A DNA stretch of 5,877 nucleotides from Rikenellaceae bacterium (GTDB taxonomy: Bacteria > Bacteroidota > Bacteroidia > Bacteroidales > Rikenellaceae). The notes under the pieces are model-generated. The model ran no database searches. It was not told where the DNA came from and was given only the letters and a program-made list of their open reading frames with translations. Positions within the stretch are counted from its first letter, which is position 1; each line of letters starts with the position of its first letter. The translations under genes and the position numbers were made by a program. Below, piece after piece: positions 1 to 5,291 of the stretch. Location of the stretch: assembly GCA_020859875.1 (NCBI GenBank), contig JAJBVJ010000244.1, positions 1 through 5,877 on the forward strand. Direction: 5' to 3'.

Positions 1-6
1 CACTTT

Positions 7-1812
7 ATGGAGGGTGAGTTTTTCGGCAAGCTGCATATCAGCGGCAATTACCCATCGACAAATGCCGATGCGGTCAAAGCGCGGATGGACTTTCGGGCCG
101 GGAGGTTTTACAGCGCCCGGGCATCGGCAGACTCTCTGGGAAGGGTCTATGCCGACCCCTACCGTACATACAGCTCCCTGGGTAATATCGTGGAGACAGC
201 CGACCCCGCCGAGACCCGCGACGGGATAAGGGTCGACGGGGTGTACGACACGGGGGGCTGTTTTGTATACGACGGGGAGCGGGTCGCATTCGTTCCGCTT
301 TTCGAGGTGACGGCTTCGTTCGAATACCGGATATACTACACCACGGATTACTACATGGAGAGCCGTGAGCGCCTCGCCGGCTTCGACACCGTCTACCTGG
401 GCGACGGACACACCCGACACTTTATGCTTTCCAACCGCAACGCCGACCGGAGGGAGGAGTTCAAAAACACAAGGCAGTATACCGTGGTGGTATTCGATCA
501 CTCCGACGGTGCACAGTACCGGTTTGCATACGACCGGACGGTGGAGGGGGTGGAAACGGAATACACGGAAGGCACCTACCGGGAGAGGTCGTTCACCGTG
601 ACCGTAAATTCCGCCTATCCGGTGTCGAACCCGAAACTATATGTGCTCGACGGCACAGGATCGTACTCTTTATACGGCGGGGACTGGGCCCTCTACGACG
701 GCTATGTCGCCGAGATGGGCACCGTGGAGGTGGAGCTGCGCATCCGCAGTGCGGCCGAGCGGCTGCTGCCCTCGAGCCCCAAGCTGTTCGACACCCTCTG
801 GCTGGGCGGGGCGAATCCGGGAATGAATTTCACACTGGGGGCCCAAACCGTTGTAAGACCGATATTCACCCAATACCCAACCATAGGCTCCAAAGTCTCG
901 TTCGAAGATGTGGCGGCCCACAGGGTGACCTGTCTCGACCTGATCAGAAGCGTCAAACACCTTTTTAACCTGAGACTTTATACCGACGAACTCTCGAAAA
1001 CCGTATATGCCGACCCTCCCGATGATTTTTATGCCGGCGGGCCGGTGATCGACTGGTCGGCCAGGATCGACCGCTCGAGGCCCGTCGTTATAAGGGAGCC
1101 GGCGGAGAAGACCGCCTCGGTGGTAAGCTACTGCTACCTGAGCGGGGACGGCTCGGTGACCCGACAGAACCTCTCCGCGGGGGAGACCCTGGGCAAATGG
1201 AGCGTCACCATCGAAAACAATCTGACCAGGACAGGGGAACAGACCCACCAGAGCCCGATGTTTACGGCCTCGGTAAATGCTGTCGGGGACTATCCCGATG
1301 CCCCCGACGCTTCCCTGCTCCAGGCCGGGGACAGGGACTCAACCTCTTCGGACAATTTGGAAGACCTAAACTTCCTGCCCAAGATAGTGGTTTACGAAGG
1401 GATGAGGGAACTGCCTCAGGGTCAGCAGTGGGGTTGGTCGGCCGGCAGCAGTTCCTACCCCTACCTGGCGTTCCATCACAGCGCCGCCGACAATACGGGA
1501 ACGGGCGATGTCGAACCCTTTACACTTTGCTTCGAGGAGAGGGACGGGGTGGAGGGACTCGGGAAGTACCGCACGGGCGACATGGCGCAACTCGAAAGCG
1601 GGAAGAGGATCGAGGTCTATATGGATCTCCGCCCCGGCGACATCGAGCCATTTATCCGGCCCGACAGCGCCCGGAAGGACTTTCGGGGGCTCTACCGGCT
1701 GGAGATCGGCGGGGAAGCGGTGCTGTGCAGACTCGAAGAGATCTCGGGTTACCGCCCCGCGGGTGGCTCCTCTGTAAAATGCGTATTCCTGTTGGAATAT
1801 CCCATAAAATAA
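7..1812 (+). CDS. Large phage tail/baseplate structural protein, Bacteroidetes-phage type (5' end possibly incomplete)
   Basis: 601 residues from the first ATG. The two codons left of that ATG are in frame and open, and no ribosome binding site can be seen, so the true start may lie outside the window. I recognise the C-terminal two thirds as a large virion protein common in phages and prophages of gut Bacteroidetes. Landmarks are an LFNLRLYTDE segment at about 319-328, a VIDWSARIDRS segment at about 347-357, VVYEGMRELP at 461-470, a CFEERDG segment at 508-514, and a closing GGSSVKCVFLLEY at 586-598. The N-terminal 250 residues are rich in aromatic and beta-prone sequence. There is no signal peptide or membrane segment. 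By position and composition it is probably a tail-tip, hub or baseplate component. The exact virion location is inferred, since I see no enzymatic motif. It heads the co-oriented gene string; the next gene starts 19 bases after its stop. Confidence 0.6.
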   Translation: MEGEFFGKLHISGNYPSTNADAVKARMDFRAGRFYSARASADSLGRVYADPYRTYSSLGNIVETADPAETRDGIRVDGVYDTGGCFVYDGERVAFVPLFEVTASFEYRIYYTTDYYMESRERLAGFDTVYLGDGHTRHFMLSNRNADRREEFKNTRQYTVVVFDHSDGAQYRFAYDRTVEGVETEYTEGTYRERSFTVTVNSAYPVSNPKLYVLDGTGSYSLYGGDWALYDGYVAEMGTVEVELRIRSAAERLLPSSPKLFDTLWLGGANPGMNFTLGAQTVVRPIFTQYPTIGSKVSFEDVAAHRVTCLDLIRSVKHLFNLRLYTDELSKTVYADPPDDFYAGGPVIDWSARIDRSRPVVIREPAEKTASVVSYCYLSGDGSVTRQNLSAGETLGKWSVTIENNLTRTGEQTHQSPMFTASVNAVGDYPDAPDASLLQAGDRDSTSSDNLEDLNFLPKIVVYEGMRELPQGQQWGWSAGSSSYPYLAFHHSAADNTGTGDVEPFTLCFEERDGVEGLGKYRTGDMAQLESGKRIEVYMDLRPGDIEPFIRPDSARKDFRGLYRLEIGGEAVLCRLEEISGYRPAGGSSVKCVFLLEYPIK

Positions 1813-1831
1813 CATTAAAACCCAAAGAATT

Positions 1832-2008
1832 ATGACAGAAAACAATTTGCCGGGCCAAGCCGGCACCGAAGAACTCTACCTCACCCGGGCACAGGTGGAG
1901 GAGATTGTCGACGAAAAGCTGGGATCGCTCCGGGTTTACATATCGGAGAGTGACATCACCCGGGCACAGGAAAGTGTAAGGTCGATCGCGGCCCAGGCGG
2001 AATTTTAA
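1832..2008 (+). CDS. Small phage protein, 58 residues, function unknown, with internal TRAQ repeat
   Basis: An ATG at 1832 opens a 58-codon frame ending in TAA at 2006-2008. It fills the space between two real genes, with gaps of 19 and 12 bases. The upstream sequence is A-rich with AAAGAA near the start, typical of weak Bacteroidetes-type initiation. The protein is acidic and largely helical in character. Its C-terminal VYISESDIT segment (35-43) followed by a short helix ending in F resembles a small conserved tail motif I recall from Bacteroidetes phage proteins; this is memory, not a search. TRAQ occurs twice (18-21 and 43-46), encoded by an exact 15-bp DNA repeat. Location between a tail gene and head genes suggests a minor virion or assembly protein. 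No function can be assigned. Confidence 0.6.
   Translation: MTENNLPGQAGTEELYLTRAQVEEIVDEKLGSLRVYISESDITRAQESVRSIAAQAEF
1881..1970 (+). repeat. Exact 15-bp direct repeat inside the 58-residue gene
   Basis: TCACCCGGGCACAGG occurs at 1881-1895 and again at 1956-1970, 75 bases (25 codons) apart. Both copies are read in the same frame and give (L/I)TRAQ. Each copy contains the palindrome CCCGGG. The identity extends to codon choice, which argues for a recent partial duplication or gene conversion rather than convergence. Confidence 0.85.
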
Positions 2009-2016
2009 AGAAAGGG
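2009..2016 (+). promoter_or_regulatory. Ribosome binding site for the 97-residue gene
   Basis: The purine run AGAAAGGG ends 4 bases before the ATG at 2021. It is the only start in the window with a clear Shine-Dalgarno-like sequence. The other starts rely on A/T-rich leaders or on overlap with the preceding stop. Confidence 0.5.
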
Positions 2017-2020
2017 TGAC

Positions 2021-2314
2021 ATGACTGTATATATAACGGAACTGCTCGCCCAGATCGAGGCCCGGTTCGGGAAGCTCTCCGCGGGGGAACTCACGGCGAA
2101 GCTGCTGGAACTCGGGATAGTCGACCACACCCTGTGCAAGGTTCTGGCCGTGAGGCAGGAGGTGGCGAGGCTTACCGCCGGCGGAATGAGGCGCACGGAC
2201 GCCATGTGGCACGCCACCGAGAAATTCTGCTGCTCGTACGAATATGTGAGAAAATGTATGTACTACTACAGGGACATCAATCTGGATCAGCAGGCATCCG
2301 CCTCGGAAAACTGA
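2021..2314 (+). CDS. Small phage protein with helix-turn-helix-like C-terminal half, 97 residues
   Basis: The start at 2021 is supported by AGAAAGGG four bases upstream. The N-terminal half (1-50) looks like two amphipathic helices with leucine spacing. Residues about 57-84 (RRTDAMWHATEKF, then CSYEYVRKCMYYY) have the pattern of a helix-turn-helix: a helix, a turn at FCCS, then a recognition-like helix with basic and aromatic residues. The last ten residues are polar and probably disordered. I do not recognise a named family. In this location it could be a small DNA-binding packaging protein of small-terminase type, a late regulator or an assembly factor; the sequence does not decide between these. 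The protease gene starts 2 bases after its stop, so the two are probably translationally coupled. Confidence 0.7.
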   Translation: MTVYITELLAQIEARFGKLSAGELTAKLLELGIVDHTLCKVLAVRQEVARLTAGGMRRTDAMWHATEKFCCSYEYVRKCMYYYRDINLDQQASASEN

Positions 2315-2316
2315 AT

Positions 2317-3726
2317 ATGAAAGGACGAATAAATATATTGAACAACGCCCCCGAGGAGCTCGTGATCGACATCGAAGGGGCGATAGGAGTGCCCGAACGG
2401 ATGCAGTTCGAAGAGAGCGGGAACCGCATATCCACCTACGGTTCGCTAAGGACACTGCTCGAAAGGGTGCGGGAGCATCGGCCCCGGAGGTTGACGGTGA
2501 ATATACGATCGACCGGGGGGAGCGTCGCCGACGCCCTGCTGATCTACGACACCCTCAAAGAGTGCGGGGCGGAGGTTACCACCCGATGCTTCGGCTACGC
2601 CGCATCGGCCGCCACGGTCATCGCCCAGGCGGCCTCGCCGGGGCGCCGGGAAATCTCCGCCAACTGTCTCTACTTGATCCATAACTCCTCGTGCGAAACG
2701 GAGGGGAACAGCCGGGAGATAGAATCGGCGGCCGATATGCTTCGGCAGACCGACGACCGGAGCGCCGGAATTTACGCGGCCAACTCGGGCAGGGCGAAGG
2801 AGGGGTTCGTGCGGTTGATGGCCTGCAGCGGCGGGAAGGGGCGGTGGCTGCCGCCCGAGGAGGTACTCGACTGCGGGTTGGCCGATGTTATCATCGCGCA
2901 GGGCCGAACAGGCCTCCGTGACCGGAGGCTGATTCGCAACCTCGGTCTTCCGCCGGTGCCGGGCGGCAATGCGTTTGAAATGGCAATCGCAGGCATATTC
3001 GAAAAAATGGTCGATGCCGTCTCGGGAAAGTCGGCCGGGCCGGTCGACCCGGGAACGGGCGGCGAGCCGCTCCCCGACCCCGGGCCGCATCCTGCGGCCC
3101 GGGAGGGCACAGACCTTCCGGGAGGGCCCGTTCCGGCGGGCAGTCCCGGAAAGCCGCACGGCGGAGAGATTTACGATGAGGGAGAAACGGAGGACATTCC
3201 CGGGAAGCCGCGCGGCTCCTCGAACCGAAGCCACGTATCGAAGGCAATGGATACCGTCTCGGGAAAAACCGGCGATCTGTTCCACCGGGCGATAAAGGGC
3301 CAAACCATACAGGATTCTTCTCCAAATAAATCCGGGGGAGTCGCTGCTCTTTCCGGGGCCGGGGAGAAAGGGGAAGCCTGCAATCCTTCGCCGACCCGGC
3401 ACGGAGCCGCGATAGCTTCGGCGGAGCCTTGCGGGAAGCCGGGGGAACGACCGGATCTTCGCCCGGTTGATTCGACGTGTGCGGCCGGAGGGAGCCTCGG
3501 CGAGGCTTCCGTAAGCGAGCAGGGTAAGCATCCCGGCCCCTTACATGGAGAATATAACGTGGCGGGAAGTCCGTCGAACAGGATACCTGTTCTGTGGGAG
3601 GCCCGAAAGGGGGTTTTCGCCTCGGCCACCAAGCCGAAAGAAGACCCGTCTGTCCACGGTACGCGGCTCTCCAATAACCAGGAGGCCTACTACGAAGATG
3701 TTAAGAATCTCAAAAGCCTGATATAA
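2317..3726 (+). CDS. ClpP-type (S14) prohead protease with long disordered, possibly scaffolding, C-terminal extension
   Basis: 469 residues from the ATG at 2317. Longer in-frame starts exist upstream but would overlap most of the preceding gene. Residues about 15-200 form a ClpP fold. VNIRSTGGSVADAL (61-74) is the oxyanion-loop region, GYAASAATVIAQA (93-105) carries the nucleophile Ser97, and LYLIHNS (118-124) carries His122. LPPEEVLDCGLAD (178-190) is the typical end of the domain. Asp146 or Asp147 could complete the triad, since the position aligning with the Asp of cellular ClpP is a Gly. In tailed phages such proteins mature the prohead by cutting scaffold and capsid precursors. Residues about 238-450 are rich in Gly, Pro, Ser and charge, with PGKP-type repeats and no evident fold. 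By analogy with lambda C/Nu3 this part may act as scaffold. It lies directly upstream of the capsid gene, as expected for a prohead protease. Confidence 0.88.
   Translation: MKGRINILNNAPEELVIDIEGAIGVPERMQFEESGNRISTYGSLRTLLERVREHRPRRLTVNIRSTGGSVADALLIYDTLKECGAEVTTRCFGYAASAATVIAQAASPGRREISANCLYLIHNSSCETEGNSREIESAADMLRQTDDRSAGIYAANSGRAKEGFVRLMACSGGKGRWLPPEEVLDCGLADVIIAQGRTGLRDRRLIRNLGLPPVPGGNAFEMAIAGIFEKMVDAVSGKSAGPVDPGTGGEPLPDPGPHPAAREGTDLPGGPVPAGSPGKPHGGEIYDEGETEDIPGKPRGSSNRSHVSKAMDTVSGKTGDLFHRAIKGQTIQDSSPNKSGGVAALSGAGEKGEACNPSPTRHGAAIASAEPCGKPGERPDLRPVDSTCAAGGSLGEASVSEQGKHPGPLHGEYNVAGSPSNRIPVLWEARKGVFASATKPKEDPSVHGTRLSNNQEAYYEDVKNLKSLI
2912..2929 (+). repeat. Hairpin, 7-bp stem with TGAC loop, inside protease gene
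   Basis: GCCTCCG (2912-2918) and CGGAGGC (2923-2929) are perfect inverted copies separated by 4 bases. It lies in the codons just after the ClpP domain (about residues 199-205). No T-tract follows, so it is not a rho-independent terminator. Confidence 0.6.
3079..3103 (+). repeat. Perfect 11-bp inverted repeat with 3-base loop (strong GC hairpin)
   Basis: CCCGGGCCGCA (3079-3089) and TGCGGCCCGGG (3093-3103) are perfect reverse complements around the loop TCC. Ten of the 11 pairs are G-C, so it would be very stable in mRNA or single-stranded DNA. It is read through in frame as Pro/Gly/Ala-rich protein. No T-tract follows. Confidence 0.85.
3116..3151 (+). repeat. Second GC-rich hairpin, outer 8-bp and inner 5-bp stems
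   Basis: TTCCGGGA (3116-3123) pairs with TCCCGGAA (3144-3151). Inside it, after a 2x2 internal loop, GCCCG (3126-3130) pairs with CGGGC (3137-3141) around a 6-base loop. It begins 12 bases after the hairpin at 3079-3103, so the two form a tandem pair. Confidence 0.65.
3144..3216 (+). repeat. Two REP-like units of 19 bp, in frame, encoding PGKP(H/R)G
   Basis: TCCCGGAAAGCCGCACGGC (3144-3162) and TCCCGGGAAGCCGCGCGGC (3198-3216) match at 17 of 19 positions and are 54 bases (18 codons) apart. Each contains a small GCCG/CGGC palindrome. In the second copy this extends to the 12-bp perfect palindrome AGCCGCGCGGCT (3206-3217). A weaker third copy, GCGGGAAGCCGGGGGAA, lies near 3430-3446. The form resembles repetitive extragenic palindromes, although these are translated. 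Confidence 0.6.
3490..3510 (+). repeat. Hairpin, 9-bp stem with one G-T pair, late in protease gene
   Basis: GGGAGCCTC (3490-3498) can pair with GAGGCTTCC (3502-3510) around a 3-base loop, with one G-T wobble. It lies in codons about 392-398 of the protease gene and has no T-tract after it. Confidence 0.5.
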
Positions 3727-3762
3727 CACCCCAGGGGAATAAACCAATAATAAAAAAACGAA
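3727..3762 (+). promoter_or_regulatory. A-rich leader upstream of the major capsid gene
   Basis: This 36-base interval is the longest gap between genes here. Its last 25 bases are almost entirely A, T and C, including AATAATAAAAAAACGAA directly before the ATG. Shine-Dalgarno-like sequence is absent. A/T-rich unstructured leaders are the usual mark of well-translated Bacteroidetes genes, which fits the most abundant virion protein. I do not see a convincing Bacteroidetes -7 TAnnTTTG element, so I call it a translation leader, not a promoter. Confidence 0.45.
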
Positions 3763-4746
3763 ATGAGTAAGATCGAAAAGACCAAAGAGTATTCGGGCAC
3801 AGACCTCGAAACCATCTTTTTCCGCCCTATGTTCACAGGGCCCGACGCCACATCGCTCGGTATAAAGGTGATGTATAACATGCCCGTACCCACCACCCTC
3901 CATTTTTGGAAAAGGGGCGGCGACATCCTTCAGAAATATACCGCGGCGGGTTGGAACGGCGGCATCTCTGCCGACAAGTACCAGAAGACCATCGACATGC
4001 ACCGCATAAAAGCCGAGGTGGGTTACAGTGCGGACGAGTATTTCGACCTTGTATATGAAAAGGTCGTCAACCAGGCCGGCGGTACGATGGACGATCTCAG
4101 CGGCACGGTGCTCGAACAGGCCGAGACCGCACTGTTCAGGGAGGCGATTGCCGAGAGCATCCGCGTGACCATGTGGCTGGGAGATGCCTCCACGAGCGGG
4201 GAGTACTCCACCTTCGACGGCCTGCTGAAAAGAATCTTCGCCGACAGGAATGCCGGAGAGACCGGCATAACCAACTTCACCTACGACAAACTCTCCGACC
4301 CCGACGACCCGGAGGAGCTGTTCAAAACACTGTGGGAAAAATCTTCCGACCTGCTGAGGGCTTTTAAGTCGCAAGGAGAACTGGTCTACCTGGTCACCTC
4401 CGACGTATATGCGAAATACGAAGACGTGCTGGACAATATCCTGCTGGACAGCGCCTATATCGCCAAGCAGAACGGCCGTGAAAGGCTCTCCTACCGGGGC
4501 ATACCCGTTGTCGACGTACAGCTTACCCCCTACCTTCCCTCGATGGCCGCCATGCCGCAGTCCTTCGCCATCCTCACCGACCGGCGCAACCTGGCACTTG
4601 CGGTCAATACATCCCACTTCCCGGGCACCGAGGTGAAGATGTGGTACAACCCCGATTTGATGGAGAACCGCCAGAGAGCCGTATTTATGGCCGGATGCGA
4701 CTACCTGCTCCCTGAACTGTTGTCGATCGCCATACTCGACGCATAA
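3763..4746 (+). CDS. Phage major capsid protein (HK97-like fold inferred)
   Basis: 327 residues, starting at the ATG at 3763 after an A-rich leader; no better start lies upstream. The long C-terminal block is characteristic of a shell protein. It contains LVYLVTSDVYAKYEDVLDN (207-225), YRGIPVVDVQLTPYL (244-258), FAILTDRRNLALAVNT (268-283), and VKMWYNPDLMENRQRAVFMA (291-310) before DYLLPELLSIAIL. This has the usual order of a substrate-like domain, a GIPVV strand and a closing strand. The family is one I associate with Bacteroidetes phages. The N-terminus is short, with no room for an HK97-style delta domain, so scaffolding must come from elsewhere, plausibly from the extension of the protease encoded just upstream. 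Its role is to assemble the icosahedral head around the portal. The stop codon overlaps the start of the next gene (TAATG). Confidence 0.85.
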   Translation: MSKIEKTKEYSGTDLETIFFRPMFTGPDATSLGIKVMYNMPVPTTLHFWKRGGDILQKYTAAGWNGGISADKYQKTIDMHRIKAEVGYSADEYFDLVYEKVVNQAGGTMDDLSGTVLEQAETALFREAIAESIRVTMWLGDASTSGEYSTFDGLLKRIFADRNAGETGITNFTYDKLSDPDDPEELFKTLWEKSSDLLRAFKSQGELVYLVTSDVYAKYEDVLDNILLDSAYIAKQNGRERLSYRGIPVVDVQLTPYLPSMAAMPQSFAILTDRRNLALAVNTSHFPGTEVKMWYNPDLMENRQRAVFMAGCDYLLPELLSIAILDA

Positions 4747-5291
4747 TGGGGCTCAAAGGATATACGCGCCGGGCGGGCCGGCGCAACGGCGGCATAGTGA
4801 AGGTCGCCGTTGCGCCGATGGAAGCGGTCGCCTCGGTCGGGTTGGACAGGGTGGCAGGCAGCATATCCGGAATCGAATTGTCGGAGGGCGAAAGTTTCGC
4901 CCTCTACAATTTCAAGGAGGATTCCGCACGGCTGGTAGAAACGACCCTGGTCACGGGAGGCTTTCCGCTTGTGCGCCGGGAGCTGTCTCTCTTGCTGGAA
5001 AGGCTCGACGAGAACGAGCGCGCGTCGGCGGCGGAACTGCTGAAAAGGTCGGCAAAGGGTTATCTCATAGTTGTGCAGAACGGCTGCGGAACGTCTTTCG
5101 TACTGGGATACAGCCTCCGGTTCGGGGACAGCTTCCCGATGAAGGCGGCACGGGCCGAAGCCTCCACCGGCGCCGCCCCCGAAGATACGGCGGCGGAACG
5201 ACTGGTCTTTTACAACGAGGATACGAGAAGGCCCCGATCTATACGGGAGAGTTCCCCGACCCGCAATAACGGAATGCAAATTATTCGATGA
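4746..5291 (+). CDS. Probable phage virion structural protein, Bacteroidetes-phage type
   Basis: 181 residues. The ATG at 4746 shares its A with the TAA of the capsid gene, so translation is probably coupled. A later ATG at 4818 would delete the NGGIVKVAVAP segment (14-24) that looks like part of the conserved fold. The body has alternating beta-type segments: SISGIELSEGESFALYNFKEDSARLVET (39-66), LVRRELSLLLERLDENE (75-91), then KGYLIVVQNGCGTSFVLGYSLRFGD (104-128). This resembles small tail-tube or head-tail proteins of Bacteroidetes phages as I remember them, but no named family is certain. After residue 130 the sequence becomes Ala-rich, then ends in a basic, polar tail. Codons 12-24 contain a perfect long inverted repeat. 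The stop overlaps the portal start (ATGA). Confidence 0.6.
   Translation: MGLKGYTRRAGRRNGGIVKVAVAPMEAVASVGLDRVAGSISGIELSEGESFALYNFKEDSARLVETTLVTGGFPLVRRELSLLLERLDENERASAAELLKRSAKGYLIVVQNGCGTSFVLGYSLRFGDSFPMKAARAEASTGAAPEDTAAERLVFYNEDTRRPRSIRESSPTRNNGMQIIR
4779..4817 (+). repeat. Perfect 13-bp inverted repeat just inside the start of the post-capsid gene
   Basis: CGGCGCAACGGCG (4779-4791) and CGCCGTTGCGCCG (4805-4817) are perfect reverse complements separated by 13 bases. One more G-T and one C-G pair can form inward, leaving a 9-base loop. The structure begins 33 bases after the ATG at 4746 and 33 bases after the capsid stop. It ends directly before an in-frame ATG at 4818. No T-tract follows. 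In mRNA it would be the strongest stem in the window and could slow ribosomes, stabilise the capsid message or bind a protein. Confidence 0.85.

Larger units (their letters stand above)
3017..3266 (+). repeat. Exact 13-bp direct repeat encoding VSGK, within protease extension
   Basis: CCGTCTCGGGAAA occurs at 3017-3029 and 3254-3266, 237 bases (79 codons) apart and in the same reading frame. The copies encode DAVSGKSAG and DTVSGKTGD. An in-frame ATG lies shortly before each copy (3007 and 3247), so the similarity runs beyond the exact core. It suggests that the extension grew partly by duplication. Confidence 0.7.

Noticed and set aside
670..1248. Open frame on the - strand within the tail gene
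   Set aside because: Its composition is that of a reversed coding frame, and the + strand protein has conserved motifs throughout the same stretch.
2134..2316. Longer N-terminus for the protease, from an upstream in-frame ATG
   Set aside because: It would overlap most of the 97-residue gene and adds residues unlike any ClpP N-terminus. The ATG at 2317, 2 bases after the upstream stop, is the natural start.
3079..3103. Terminator or end of the protease gene at this hairpin
   Set aside because: There is no T-tract, and the reading frame continues open for over 200 codons to the natural stop before the capsid leader.
3144..3446. CRISPR-like or tandem array from the repeated units
   Set aside because: There are only two good copies, with spacing of 18 codons then an irregular gap. 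The copies are translated in frame and there are no uniform spacers.
2446..3531. Long open frame on the - strand opposite the protease gene
   Set aside because: It is Arg/Pro/Gly-rich with no recognisable domain, and it lies antisense to a clear ClpP domain. Few stops arise there because the DNA is GC-rich.
3000..3560. Frameshifted or broken gene in the low-complexity part of the protease gene
   Set aside because: The frame is open throughout, no other frame yields recognisable protein, and the final 19 residues look like ordinary coding sequence up to the stop.
3541..4617. Long open frame on the - strand opposite the capsid gene
   Set aside because: It is a complement shadow of the capsid gene, with no plausible start context or family resemblance.
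4779..4817. Rho-independent terminator after the capsid gene
   Set aside because: The stem is strong but is not followed by a run of T, and it lies within the next gene. The portal continues downstream in the same direction.
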